Shown here: one piece after another, positions 1 through 8,877 of the stretch
Position numbering within the stretch: the stretch's first letter is position 1
Layout: each line of letters opens with the position of its first letter
Assembly: GCA_046294915.1 (NCBI GenBank)
Contig: JBKBOE010000019.1
Coordinates: 1-42,822 of the forward strand
Length of the DNA stretch: 42,822 nt
DNA from: UBA2336 sp046294915
GTDB taxonomy: Bacteria > Bacteroidota > Bacteroidia > Cytophagales > Cyclobacteriaceae
Direction: 5' to 3'
Position numbers and translations under genes: made by a program
Notes under the pieces: model-generated
The model's database searches: none
What the model saw: the letters and a program-made list of their open reading frames with translations, nothing else
Told to the model about the DNA's origin: nothing

Positions 1-3000
1 GGTTACAACGAATAAGGCACTGTCCTTTGGGCTAATCTCTGTTGAATTGAAGGCAACACTAAAGGCCGCATTATCGGTTGTCATATTGTTTACCACAAGG
101 GCATCGGTACCTGTATTTCGCACGACAAGTGTTCTGTTTTTCTGCGATCCTTCGTAGGCATTACCAAAATCAAGTGTAGGCGGCTTCACGTCAATATTAG
201 GAGCCCCGGTAACCTGCAAGGTAACCGGTATTTCAATTACGGGATTCAACGGATCGTTGTTTGTAATGGTTATGCTACCCTGGTAGGTTCCGCCATACAA
301 TTCACGGGCATCAAACAGTACTGGTATCTCCGTGCTTTCACCGGGCAATAGTATGGTTGTAAAATTTCCGATATCAAGCCACCTGCCGGCTCCGGCTTCA
401 TCGGAAGCCAATGCAGAAGAGTACACTATGGAAAGCGTGTAAAGTAATTCACCCGTGTCGGGATTGTGGGCACGCAAAATTCCGTAGCTCGGATCCGCTG
501 AAAATAAAACTCCCAACTCATCTGAGTAGCCTAAGCCATACACATAAAATCCCAAATCAAAGGAATTAATAAGCACCCCGGTTTCTAAATCAATTTCGAA
601 CACAGCATAGGGTGAATTTGTTACAAAAACGGTTCCCCTGCTCCCACCAAAAGTCAGTCCTCCGATTATCGACAACCCGGGAACAATGACGCGCTCAATG
701 GTGCCTGCGTCAAAATCAATTTCCAAAATACGATTTGAGCCATAGTCGAGCGCATAAAGAAACTTGCCTGAGTGACCGAGTGCATCAAAATTGCCCAGCC
801 CTGTGAGGTTAATGGAAGAAACAACACCACCGGTTTCAGGATTGATGCGGTAGAGCTGGTTAGTGCCAAAACCATTAATAAAATACAGGTATTGACCATC
901 ATACGCTAATCCATCAGGACCGCCTGAAATAAATTCCGGTGCCGGGATTGAGTTGAGGATGGAACCTGTTGCAGGGTGTATTTGGTCAATGGTATTGAAC
1001 GAACTGTTAAGGGTAAACAACTTACCCCCTGAAAGGGGTTGTTGTTCTTGCATTGTGTGATAAGTCGGCTTATCACCTGTGGGAGGCCTAGTGCCTAACT
1101 TTTTGTAGCGATCTTCAACAGGAGTCCTTGCCGCCAAAAACTCTTCCGGAATAGCCGACAGTTTAAACCTGCCTTTACGTGCAGAAGTCATCCCTGTTTG
1201 TGTAAACACACGATGTTTAACATTCAACTCAAGCTGACTGGCTCCCGTATTGGTTACAGTTAGCATTCGCGTTGATGTTTCGCCTGAAAACAAATTTTCG
1301 GTAAGCGATAGCGGTGTAACCTCAATAACCGGTGGAAGCAATGTTGTGGCCCAGGCTATGTTTGAAATCTCTGATGTGTTACCTGAGAAATCCCTGGTCT
1401 TCACGGCAAAATAGTAGGTACTGCTATGCACCAGGCCAGCGATTACAATTTCTTCGTTAGCTCCCGCAGGCTTTGGCCTACCGGGTAAATAATACTGAGT
1501 GGCCGTGCTGAAATTTCCTTCATTGATCGGGGCCAGCGAATATCGGAGATCGTAGCTTGTAGCCGAACCCTCCATGCCGCTGCCGCCAGGGGCTGTCCAT
1601 GACAATACAATGCTGGTAAGTCGAGGTTCAACTATGGTAAGGTCGGTAATCGTTCCCGGAGGAATATCATCGTTCGCCTCAAGGGCATGGTGTGCATTTA
1701 ACCGGCCGCTACCAAGTTTATTGACATAGTCCGGATTCTTACTGTCGATATTGTCTGCTGAAATTTGTAAACGGTCCCAAACCATACTGGGGACAAACCC
1801 GGTGCCGCCAAACTTGGAAATGATCAGTGCGGCCACACCCGAAACATGAGGACAGGCCATGGATGTACCTGAAAGCAAGGCATAGCTACCCAGGTGTGTA
1901 GGATATGTACTCAACACATCGCTGCCCGGAGCCGCAATGTCAATCCATGGCCCAAAATTCGAAAACCCTGACCGCTGATCGTTGTGATCGGTGGAGGCGA
2001 CAGCCATAACTGGCGGATAGGAAGCTGGATAGCCAACTGAAGGATTATCGGTATTGCTGTTGCCTGCAGCAAATATTACAATTCCACCGGCCATCGGGCC
2101 GATTTGAATGTTTTGTGAAAAATTAGCATCACTGTTGTCAAGCCCCGCACGGGCTATGAAATAATTAATAGCTGCCTCAATAGCGAAACCACCTCCGCCC
2201 CACGAGTTCTGCGAAATCACTGCTCCGTTATCAGCAGCATACACCATGGCATCCTCAAAACCACCGGTGCCAAAATTTCCAAATCCTGCCAGCGACATCA
2301 GGCGCACACCATCTCCAGAGCCTGAGCCTCCGGCTATTCCTGCAACGCCAATTCCGTTATTCGTAACTGCCGCAATTGTTCCTCCAACATGGGTCCCATG
2401 AAAGTTGGGGAAGATGGTGCCTGTTCCATCACCAAAACCATATCCATAGATATCATCCACATACCCATTCTGATCATCGTCAATACCATTGTTGGGTATC
2501 TCACCGGTATTAATCCACATAGACTGTGTAATGTCAGGATGCAGATAATCAATGCCTCCGTCAATAACAGCTACAACAACAGAAGGATTTCCGGTTTCAA
2601 GTGCCCACGCCTGAATCAAACTGATATCAGCACCGGGTGTTCCTCCGGTTTGACCCGTATTGCGGTAATGCCATTGCTCAGGAAATCGCGGATCATTGGG
2701 AGGCTCGGTTAGAATATGTTGTACAGGAAAGGGCTTCTCAAGAAGTGGCTCGGTTAGCCGGTATTCGCGTGCGGGCTCAACGATATCAAAGTGGTTGACC
2801 CCTTTTAATTGGTGAACGACCATGCCTGCCGGCAGTTCCCTGCTAACCTCAATTTCATACCACAAGTGAAGGCCGAATGCACGGTGGGCTTTCTCGAATT
2901 TGCCGGCTTCCCGGAAAATGCGCTTAACCGATTTAACATCAATCGACTCAAAAACTGCATCAACTTCCGAAATTCCGCTCTTCCTTCCTCCCGGACTAAC

Positions 3001-3174
3001 GGTTAGCTGCTGGTAGGAGTCCTTTTTGAATTTTACATGAATAACCCCCGGGCGATAAGGAGATTGACTCTGAGCCATCGCGGTGAGCGCCAGACTCAGA
3101 AAAATGGATAAAAGCGAAATTTTCTGAATAATTAACCGAGACACGTCAACTGTATTGAGCCCGAATATCCGCAT
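1..3174 (-). CDS. Secreted S8 (subtilisin-family) serine protease, multidomain, C-terminus outside window
   Basis: The reading frame is open from an ATG at 3174 to the left edge (1058 codons, no stop), so the gene is partial. A hydrophobic segment ending in AMAQ (about residues 14-35) looks like a Sec signal peptide, although the N-region before it is long and a later start is possible. A pro-region (about 40-180) follows, then the S8 catalytic domain with Asp205 (VIDGG), His259 (HGTH) and Ser438 (SGTSMACPH). Downstream come a fibronectin type III-like domain (about 505-605), an ASH/HYDIN-like strand region (about 613-660), a beta-propeller-like segment with repeated Y/F-x-I-N/D-x-E-T-G turns (about 715-905) and further ASH-like domains (about 930 onward). 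The enzyme should degrade extracellular protein. A type IX secretion tag would lie beyond the edge and cannot be confirmed. Confidence 0.93.
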   Translation of the reverse strand, partial: MRIFGLNTVDVSRLIIQKISLLSIFLSLALTAMAQSQSPYRPGVIHVKFKKDSYQQLTVSPGGRKSGISEVDAVFESIDVKSVKRIFREAGKFEKAHRAFGLHLWYEIEVSRELPAGMVVHQLKGVNHFDIVEPAREYRLTEPLLEKPFPVQHILTEPPNDPRFPEQWHYRNTGQTGGTPGADISLIQAWALETGNPSVVVAVIDGGIDYLHPDITQSMWINTGEIPNNGIDDDQNGYVDDIYGYGFGDGTGTIFPNFHGTHVGGTIAAVTNNGIGVAGIAGGSGSGDGVRLMSLAGFGNFGTGGFEDAMVYAADNGAVISQNSWGGGGFAIEAAINYFIARAGLDNSDANFSQNIQIGPMAGGIVIFAAGNSNTDNPSVGYPASYPPVMAVASTDHNDQRSGFSNFGPWIDIAAPGSDVLSTYPTHLGSYALLSGTSMACPHVSGVAALIISKFGGTGFVPSMVWDRLQISADNIDSKNPDYVNKLGSGRLNAHHALEANDDIPPGTITDLTIVEPRLTSIVLSWTAPGGSGMEGSATSYDLRYSLAPINEGNFSTATQYYLPGRPKPAGANEEIVIAGLVHSSTYYFAVKTRDFSGNTSEISNIAWATTLLPPVIEVTPLSLTENLFSGETSTRMLTVTNTGASQLELNVKHRVFTQTGMTSARKGRFKLSAIPEEFLAARTPVEDRYKKLGTRPPTGDKPTYHTMQEQQPLSGGKLFTLNSSFNTIDQIHPATGSILNSIPAPEFISGGPDGLAYDGQYLYFINGFGTNQLYRINPETGGVVSSINLTGLGNFDALGHSGKFLYALDYGSNRILEIDFDAGTIERVIVPGLSIIGGLTFGGSRGTVFVTNSPYAVFEIDLETGVLINSFDLGFYVYGLGYSDELGVLFSADPSYGILRAHNPDTGELLYTLSIVYSSALASDEAGAGRWLDIGNFTTILLPGESTEIPVLFDARELYGGTYQGSITITNNDPLNPVIEIPVTLQVTGAPNIDVKPPTLDFGNAYEGSQKNRTLVVRNTGTDALVVNNMTTDNAAFSVAFNSTEISPKDSALFVVT

Positions 3175-3187
3175 TTTACCAAGAAAC

Positions 3188-3212
3188 AAAAAGGGGCATT
3201 TCGCCCCTTTTC
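3188..3212 (-). terminator. Intrinsic terminator after ssb
   Basis: A 9-bp stem (3189-3197 pairs with 3203-3211, AAAAGGGGC/GCCCCTTTT) encloses a 5-nt loop. On the minus strand it is followed by TTTTTG. It lies just downstream of ssb and upstream of the protease start, so it should separate the two transcripts. Confidence 0.8.
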
Positions 3213-3232
3213 TGTTAATTGAAGATACGAGT

Positions 3233-3571
3233 CTATACTTGCTTCCCGCCCAGCATCACCAGGTCATTCACATTGATTTCGGTGATGTAGCGCTTTTCGC
3301 CAGCAGGGGTTTCGTACACGCGGTGCACCAGCTTGCCTTCAACCGCCACTTCATTACCTTTCTTCAGATACTTCTCGGCTATGCCGGCCAGTTTACCCCA
3401 GATCACCACGTTGTGCCATTGGGTATCCTGCACCTTTTCGCCTTTCTGGTTTTTGTACGAATCGGAGGTGGCAATGGAAAATGAAGCCCGTGTTTTGTCG
3501 CCAAAGGTTTTCACTTCGGGGTCTTTGCCTAAACGACCGATCAACTGCACACTGTTTCTTAAACTTTTCAT
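3233..3571 (-). CDS. ssb: Single-stranded DNA-binding protein, short form
   Basis: This 112-residue OB-fold protein binds single-stranded DNA in replication, recombination and repair. It opens with the typical SSB signature (NSVQLIGRLGKDPEV, residues 6-20) and continues with WHNVVIWGKLA and the strand ending in the ITEINVNDLVML region. The protein stops directly after the OB fold. The Gly/Pro-rich linker and acidic C-terminal tip (DDDIPF-like) that recruits partner proteins in full-length SSB are absent. Short SSBs are common in Bacteroidota and often coexist with a longer one, so this may be a paralogue. It is followed by a strong terminator and is divergent from the Zn-ribbon gene. The ATG is supported by the family N-terminus. 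Confidence 0.93.
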   Translation of the reverse strand: MKSLRNSVQLIGRLGKDPEVKTFGDKTRASFSIATSDSYKNQKGEKVQDTQWHNVVIWGKLAGIAEKYLKKGNEVAVEGKLVHRVYETPAGEKRYITEINVNDLVMLGGKQV

Positions 3572-3701
3572 AACTGTATTGTTTATTGGTTTAACATACG
3601 ATTTGTGAACACTGCCAACCGGTTATTGTCGATTGACGATGCAAAGGTGTGGGGAGAAAAAAACCCGACTCGTATGATAATCGCTTACTTTCGGTTATAT
3701 T

Positions 3702-3736
3702 CGTTTGTAAACGTTTATAAACGGATTAGAAATCCG
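3702..3736. repeat. Three adjacent dyads in the ssb / Zn-ribbon intergenic region
   Basis: CGTTTGTAAACG (3702-3713) overlaps the perfect palindrome CGTTTATAAACG (3712-3723). That in turn abuts CGGATT-AGA-AATCCG (3722-3736). The cluster lies 17 nt upstream of the Zn-ribbon ATG and 130 nt upstream of the divergent ssb start. It may be an operator or RNA structure; no factor is known from the sequence. Confidence 0.45.
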
Positions 3737-3753
3737 CTAAAATCCCGTAAATC

Positions 3754-4113
3754 ATGGCTAAAACCGCAGAAAAAGTATGTCTGGAATGTGGCGAAAAAAT
3801 AAAAGGCCGGGCGGATAAAAAATTTTGCTCCGACCAGTGCCGCATAAGCTACAACAACAAACTCAACAGCGATGAAACCAACTACATGCGCAATGTGAAC
3901 AACATTCTGCGCAAAAACAGGCGTATTCTTACCGAGTTAAACACCACTGGCAAAACCAAAGTACACCGTACCAAACTCAACGAAAAGGGGTTCGACTTCA
4001 CCTATTTCACCGGAATCTACACCACCAAAGAAGGGGCTGTTTATAAATACATCTACGACCAGGGATATCTGGAAACCGACAAAGACTGGTTTTTGCTGGT
4101 GGTGAAGAAGTGA
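3754..4113 (+). CDS. Small N-terminal Zn-ribbon protein (DUF2116-like), function unknown
   Basis: The 119-residue protein has a four-cysteine zinc ribbon at the N-terminus (Cys9-x2-Cys12 and Cys25-x3-Cys29, in FCSDQC). A basic helical region (about 40-60) and a C-terminal globular part rich in Tyr/Phe/Thr (about 75-119, containing FTYFTGIY) follow. The ribbon resembles DUF2116-type small ribbons found in nucleic-acid-binding proteins, so DNA or RNA binding is a reasonable inference. The ATG at 3754 gives a start just before the ribbon. The gene is divergent from ssb, sits behind an array of dyads, and converges on the dehydrogenase gene with a 6-nt gap. No enzymatic motif is visible. Confidence 0.8.
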   Translation: MAKTAEKVCLECGEKIKGRADKKFCSDQCRISYNNKLNSDETNYMRNVNNILRKNRRILTELNTTGKTKVHRTKLNEKGFDFTYFTGIYTTKEGAVYKYIYDQGYLETDKDWFLLVVKK

Positions 4114-4119
4114 GGTGCT

Positions 4120-5361
4120 TCAGAACCTTTCCGGATCAAAAGCCTCCAGCGGAATGCTCGTATCCACACGATTTACAAGTTCGCTTACCAGTTTACCTGT
4201 TCCAGGCCCTAAACTCAATCCCATCATTGAGTGCCCCGTGGCAATTACCAGATTGGAGAATTTTTTTGACCGGCCGAGGTAGGGCAACCCATCGGGTGAA
4301 CACGGGCGAAGCCCGTGCCACACATCATCTTTCTTTGGCATGGATACCGAAAGGTCAGGATAATACTGCGGTATGGCTTCTACAATTCCTCTGACACGAT
4401 TCATGTTAATGGCGTGGTTCACCCCGGTGATTTCCATGGTGCCTCCAAACCGCAATGAACTGCCCATTGGTGTAACGGCCACGCGCGCTTCAAGAAAAAT
4501 GGAAGGTATCCGTGAATTCTTTTCTACTTTGTCAAGAGTAAAGCTATACCCCTTGCCGGCTTGCATCGGAAGCGAAATGCCCAGCCTTGAAATCAGTGTG
4601 CCCGACCAGGAGCCTGTGGCAATCAGCACTTCATCGAACGTAAAGTCTCCCCGATCGGTTATCAGCGATTTTATCTTTCCCGATTCCGTAATAAAATTCT
4701 TTACGTTGGTTGATGAATAGATTACAACTCCGCTTTTTTCCAAATAAGGAATCCACTGGCTCACCAGGGCATGTGGGGTAATGTGTGCATCGCCCGGGTA
4801 ATAAACTCCGCCTCGCACGCTCACCCGCATATCGGGCTCAAGTTTCTGAACTTCGCCAGCCGACAGCACGTGTGCTTCAATGCCCAGTTTGTTGGCAAAT
4901 GCAGCCGCTTCGCGCTCCTCATGTTCGGTCTCTTTTGTCTGATAGAGCATCAGCAAACCGCGTTCATGAAATCCAAAATCAAATGGAAGTTCTTTGGCAA
5001 GTTGCTGATACATGGCTTTGCTGAGCATGCTTAATTCCTTGAGTGCCGGAGCGGCACGTTCAACATGATTTTTTGTTGCATGCCTGTAAAACTGCCAGCC
5101 CCATTTAATCAGTTCTCCGTTAAGCCGGGGCCTAACATAAAACGGACTGGTTGAATTGAACATCCAGCGGATGCCTTTGGTGATCATCCCCGGAGAGGCC
5201 AGTGGAATGATGTGACTGGGCACAATCATACCGGCATTGCCAAACGAGCAGCCGTCCTTCAGATCGCTTTGATCTATAATAGTGACTGAGTGACCCGCTT
5301 TCATTATATAATGAGCCGAGCTTAACCCAATGATGCCCCCTCCAATGATGGCTACTTTCAT
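4120..5361 (-). CDS. FAD-dependent D-amino acid dehydrogenase, probable cis-4-hydroxy-D-proline dehydrogenase
   Basis: A 413-residue DadA/glycine-oxidase-type flavoenzyme. The Rossmann FAD motif GGGIIG is at residues 7-12, followed by the FGNAGM segment that packs on the flavin. The C-terminus carries the family motif WHGLRPCSPDGLPYLG and an ATGHSMMGLSLGPGTG loop that closes the FAD site. By family it oxidises a D-amino acid to an imine. The neighbours (epimerase 9 nt upstream, deaminase and 2-oxoglutarate semialdehyde dehydrogenase beyond) make cis-4-hydroxy-D-proline the likely substrate, giving 1-pyrroline-4-hydroxy-2-carboxylate. Electrons probably go to the respiratory chain rather than oxygen (inference). 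It is the last gene of the operon. A general D-amino acid dehydrogenase is the alternative. Confidence 0.9.
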   Translation of the reverse strand: MKVAIIGGGIIGLSSAHYIMKAGHSVTIIDQSDLKDGCSFGNAGMIVPSHIIPLASPGMITKGIRWMFNSTSPFYVRPRLNGELIKWGWQFYRHATKNHVERAAPALKELSMLSKAMYQQLAKELPFDFGFHERGLLMLYQTKETEHEEREAAAFANKLGIEAHVLSAGEVQKLEPDMRVSVRGGVYYPGDAHITPHALVSQWIPYLEKSGVVIYSSTNVKNFITESGKIKSLITDRGDFTFDEVLIATGSWSGTLISRLGISLPMQAGKGYSFTLDKVEKNSRIPSIFLEARVAVTPMGSSLRFGGTMEITGVNHAINMNRVRGIVEAIPQYYPDLSVSMPKKDDVWHGLRPCSPDGLPYLGRSKKFSNLVIATGHSMMGLSLGPGTGKLVSELVNRVDTSIPLEAFDPERF

Positions 5362-5370
5362 AATGCCGGA

Positions 5371-6369
5371 TTAAATTACCTGAAACCCGTATGCATACGG
5401 ATCATCTTCCGGGTCGATGGTGATGGTATTGAAGCCATATACTTTCGCCCACCCTTCCACGCTCGGAATAATGGCTGGCTTTCCGTTTAATTCAGTCACT
5501 TCTTCGATGCGCCCGATGAATTTGGAGCCGATGATACTTTCATGAATGAATTCTTCTCCCGGCTTTAAGTTGCCCTTTGCAAACCATTGGGCCAGTCTTG
5601 CTGATGTGCCGGTACCGCAGGGTGAACGATCGATGGCTTTATCACCATAGAAAACTGCATTGCGTGCCGTTGAAGTTGCATCAAGGGTCTTCCCTGTCCA
5701 GAGGATGTGACTGCACCCGTTGATGGTAGGGTTTTCGGGGTGCACAAAGGTGTATTTCGCATTGATGGTTTTACGTAAAGCGCGACTCCAGCTTATCAAC
5801 TGGTCGGCTGTATAATGCTCCAGTCCGGGAAAGTTTTCCTGCACATCAACAATGGCATAAAAATTCCCGCCATACGAAACGTCCAGCGTCAATTCACCCA
5901 GGCCGGGGCATTCGGCTTTAAGATTTTCGGCCGCCAGGTAGGATTTTACATTCCGGATTTTTACCGACTTTACCTTTTTCCCTTCCTGCCGGTACTCCAC
6001 ACGCACCAATCCGGCCGGTACTTCCAGGTTAAGCACACCGGGTGTTTTCGGTTTCACCAGCCCATGCTCGATGGCAACCGTTACCGTACCGATAGTGCCG
6101 TGCCCGCACATGGGCAGGCAGCCGCTGGTTTCAATAAACAGAATGCCCACATCGTTGGCCGGATCGGAAGGAGCATACAAAATACTTCCGCTCATCATAT
6201 CGTGCCCGCGGGGTTCAAACATCAGCCCTTTTCGAATCCAGTCGTACTCCCGCATAAAATGCTGGCGTTTGTCACTCAGGGTAGCCCCCTGCAGTACCGG
6301 ACCGCCTTCGATAACCACGCGCACAGGGTTACCACAGGTGTGGGCATCTATGCATTTGAAAACATTCAT
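5371..6369 (-). CDS. 4-hydroxyproline 2-epimerase (proline racemase family)
   Basis: A 332-residue, cofactor-independent proline racemase-family enzyme. Both catalytic cysteines are present: Cys88 in MCGHGTIG and Cys251 in DRSPCGTGTSAR. This separates it from trans-3-hydroxyproline dehydratases, which lack the first cysteine. It should interconvert trans-4-hydroxy-L-proline and cis-4-hydroxy-D-proline, the first pathway step. I chose the ATG at 6369 because the protein then opens with the family motif (F-x-C-I-D-A-H-T-C-G-N-P). In-frame TTG/ATG codons at 6435/6432 would add about 21 residues with no family match. Gene order places it between the semialdehyde dehydrogenase and the flavin dehydrogenase, all in one direction. 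Proline racemase activity is the less likely alternative, given the context. Confidence 0.93.
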   Translation of the reverse strand: MNVFKCIDAHTCGNPVRVVIEGGPVLQGATLSDKRQHFMREYDWIRKGLMFEPRGHDMMSGSILYAPSDPANDVGILFIETSGCLPMCGHGTIGTVTVAIEHGLVKPKTPGVLNLEVPAGLVRVEYRQEGKKVKSVKIRNVKSYLAAENLKAECPGLGELTLDVSYGGNFYAIVDVQENFPGLEHYTADQLISWSRALRKTINAKYTFVHPENPTINGCSHILWTGKTLDATSTARNAVFYGDKAIDRSPCGTGTSARLAQWFAKGNLKPGEEFIHESIIGSKFIGRIEEVTELNGKPAIIPSVEGWAKVYGFNTITIDPEDDPYAYGFQVI

Positions 6370-6470
6370 CTGGTATTTGATTACGAGTTGTTTGTTGTGG
6401 GCTGGCAGTGAGGTGGTTCTTGTTAACGACATCAACCATTATCCAATTATTAAATAACCAACAACTCAGC

Positions 6471-7949
6471 TTATTTCATGAAATTGCCATTCACCATTCT
6501 CCAAATTCCCAATGGGTTTTCATCCTTCAATTCATCCGGCAACAGCGCATTGGAGAAATGCTGAAAAGAAACCGGGCGCACAAAACGTTTAATCGCATCT
6601 GTTCCCACAGCCGTAAAACGAGAATCCGTAGTAGCCGGGAAAGGTCCGCCATGCATCATGGCCGGGCAAACTTCAACACCGGTAGGCACACCGTTCATAA
6701 TCAGCCTGCCTGCTTTCTCGGCAAGAACATTAAGCAAATTGCGGTGTTTCATCAATTCGGCTTCATGGGCTACAACCGTGATGGTGAGCTGGCCCCTGAT
6801 ACGGTTAACGACCTTATGCAATTCATCCATGTTTTTACACCGGATAATCAAAGAAAAGGGGCCGAATACTTCTTCGGCTAATGCAGGGTTTTTAACAAAT
6901 TCTTCTGCCGGTGCCGAAGCTACCAGCGGCCGGCCTTGATCTTTCCCACCGGCTTCATCTGATTGCCCCTCAACGGTAACGCCCTTCTGCGCCAATGCCT
7001 GCTTTACCTTATTCTGGTAATTATCGGCAATACCCTGGTGCAGCATCGTGCCCGGCAGTGCTTTCCGGATTTCGGATGAAAGACTTTGAGCAAAGCGATT
7101 TAATCCTTCACCTTCAAGGGCAATGATAAGCCCCGGATTGGTGCAAAACTGTCCTACACCCAGTGTAATGGAGGCCGCCAGTTTATTGGCCGTTGCTTCG
7201 GCTTCATGCGTAAGGGTTTCAGGCAACAGAATTACCGGATTGATGCTGCTCATCTCGGCAAATACGGGTATGGGTTCCGGTCGCTGATTGGCCAGGTCAA
7301 ATAATGCTTTGCCTCCAGCCAATGAGCCGGTAAATCCTACAGCCTTTGTGAGCGGATGTTTTACCAACGCCTGACCAACCTGAAAGTCAGCTCCATACAC
7401 ATGCTGAAAAACACCCCGGGGCATACCGGTTTTTGCAATAGCTTTTTGTATAGCCCCGGCTATCAGGGTTGATGTTTCCGCATGGGCCGGGTGAGCTTTA
7501 ACCACCACGGTGCAGCCGGCAGCCAATGCCGAGGCGGTATCACCACCTGCCGTAGAATACGCCAGCGGAAAGTTGGCTGCACCGAATACCACCACCGGCC
7601 CGATGGGCACCAGCATTTTTCGGATATCTGGTTTAGGGGCAGGCATGCGGTTGGGTAGCGCGGTGTCAATGCGGGCTTCCACCCACGAACCTTCTTCTAC
7701 CAAATCGGCAAACATCCGGCAATGACCCGTGGTACGCCCTCGTTCATTAATAATGCGGGCTTCGGGCAGGTTGGTTTCGCGCATGGCCGTCTGCACCAGT
7801 TCATTTCCTAATGCTTCAATTTCATCGGCAATGGCACGGAGGAAAGCTGCCTTCTTTTTCCCTGAAAAATTTTTGTACGACAGAAACGCCAGGTGTGACT
7901 CATTCAGCGCTTCGTTCACCTCCGTTATTGTTGCATCAGTGTATTTCAT
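6471..7949 (-). CDS. 2,5-dioxopentanoate (alpha-ketoglutaric semialdehyde) dehydrogenase
   Basis: A 492-residue NAD(P)-dependent aldehyde dehydrogenase. The catalytic Cys269 (VGQFCTNPG) and general base Glu232 (FAEMSS) are at the usual spacing. FGAANFPLAYS and GCTVVVKAHPAH shape the active site and the dinucleotide site. Motifs and length match the KGSADH group that oxidises 2-oxoglutarate semialdehyde to 2-oxoglutarate in hydroxyproline and pentose pathways. Here it would perform the final step. It starts 7 nt after the deaminase stop, indicating one transcript; about 100 nt then separate its stop from the epimerase start. NADP preference is typical of the group but cannot be read off with certainty. 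Confidence 0.92.
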   Translation of the reverse strand: MKYTDATITEVNEALNESHLAFLSYKNFSGKKKAAFLRAIADEIEALGNELVQTAMRETNLPEARIINERGRTTGHCRMFADLVEEGSWVEARIDTALPNRMPAPKPDIRKMLVPIGPVVVFGAANFPLAYSTAGGDTASALAAGCTVVVKAHPAHAETSTLIAGAIQKAIAKTGMPRGVFQHVYGADFQVGQALVKHPLTKAVGFTGSLAGGKALFDLANQRPEPIPVFAEMSSINPVILLPETLTHEAEATANKLAASITLGVGQFCTNPGLIIALEGEGLNRFAQSLSSEIRKALPGTMLHQGIADNYQNKVKQALAQKGVTVEGQSDEAGGKDQGRPLVASAPAEEFVKNPALAEEVFGPFSLIIRCKNMDELHKVVNRIRGQLTITVVAHEAELMKHRNLLNVLAEKAGRLIMNGVPTGVEVCPAMMHGGPFPATTDSRFTAVGTDAIKRFVRPVSFQHFSNALLPDELKDENPLGIWRMVNGNFMK

Positions 7950-7956
7950 CCGGTAT

Positions 7957-8877
7957 CTAGAATCTAGTATCCAGTTCAGGCCTGCTCTTTATCCCATTAT
8001 GAATAATGCGGAGTATCCTTTCCCGCTCCTCGCCCACCAGCGTTAACCGGGGAGCGCGTACATGTTCCGAGCCTAATCCAACCTCCTGTTCGGCCAGCTT
8101 AATATACTGAACCAGCTTGGGATGGATGTCCAACTCCAGCAGCGGCAAAAACCACCGGTAAATTTCAAGTGCTGCATTTGTTTTTCCAGCCTTGGTAAGT
8201 TTATACACAGCCACGGTTTCTTTTGGAAAAGCACATACTAATCCGGCAACCCAGCCGTGGGCACCCAGTACTAACTCTTCCATGGCCAGGGTATCCACAC
8301 CACATAAAATTTTAAACCGATCGCCAAAGCGATTGATCATACGGGTTACATTAGACACATCGCGTGTGGATTCTTTTACCGCTTGTATGTTTTTAATTTC
8401 CGCCAGTTCGGCAAACATATCCAGGGTAACTTCAACTTTGTAATCAACCGGATTGTTGTACACCATTATGGGCAATGCAGTTGACTCGGCTACCGATTTA
8501 AAGAACGAAACGGTTTCGCGGTGGTCAGACTTATACCGCATAGGCGGCAACATCATTAATCCGGAGGCCCCGCATTTCCCGGCTTCTGCGGCCTGTTTAA
8601 CCGCTTCGCGTGTGCTGCCTTCAGCAATGTTCATTACCACCGGAACTTTACCTGCTACCTTCTCGACTGTAAATTTTACAAGAGAAAACTTTTCTTCGTT
8701 ACTCAGCACGCTGGCCTCGCCTAATGTGCCACCAAGAATAACGCCTTCCACTCCTGCTTCCAGTTGGGCATTCAGATTTTTTTCAAAAAGTTTAAAATCA
8801 AGTTTATCATCCGAAGTGAATTTGGTCGTTAAAGCCGGGTAAACACCATTCCAGGAAACCATACGAAGTGTATTCAT
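7957..8877 (-). CDS. DapA-family lyase, probable 1-pyrroline-4-hydroxy-2-carboxylate deaminase
   Basis: A 306-residue (beta/alpha)8 barrel of the dihydrodipicolinate synthase/N-acetylneuraminate lyase family. The Schiff-base lysine is Lys168 (AVKEST) and the assisting tyrosine is Tyr140 (YNNP). The substrate-carboxylate loop GGTLGEAS (49-56) is present, where DapA proper usually has GTTGE. In hydroxyproline operons this family deaminates and dehydrates 1-pyrroline-4-hydroxy-2-carboxylate to 2-oxoglutarate semialdehyde, the substrate of the dehydrogenase that follows after 7 nt. It is the first gene of the operon. The 190-nt gap to the divergent HNH gene should hold the promoter. Function rests on context, since lyases of this family are hard to tell apart by eye. 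Confidence 0.88.
   Translation of the reverse strand: MNTLRMVSWNGVYPALTTKFTSDDKLDFKLFEKNLNAQLEAGVEGVILGGTLGEASVLSNEEKFSLVKFTVEKVAGKVPVVMNIAEGSTREAVKQAAEAGKCGASGLMMLPPMRYKSDHRETVSFFKSVAESTALPIMVYNNPVDYKVEVTLDMFAELAEIKNIQAVKESTRDVSNVTRMINRFGDRFKILCGVDTLAMEELVLGAHGWVAGLVCAFPKETVAVYKLTKAGKTNAALEIYRWFLPLLELDIHPKLVQYIKLAEQEVGLGSEHVRAPRLTLVGEERERILRIIHNGIKSRPELDTRF

Noticed and set aside
3605..3802. 65-residue plus-strand frame overlapping the start of the Zn-ribbon gene
   Set aside because: It covers the intergenic dyads and overlaps the better-supported Zn-ribbon frame out of phase; no protein-like motif.
4301..4317. Perfect hairpin CACGGGC-GAA-GCCCGTG
   Set aside because: It lies within codons of the conserved LRPCSPDG motif of the flavin dehydrogenase and has no T-run; a coding coincidence.
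5815..6411. Long plus-strand frame opposite the epimerase
   Set aside because: Antisense shadow; the minus strand carries a complete enzyme with both catalytic cysteines.
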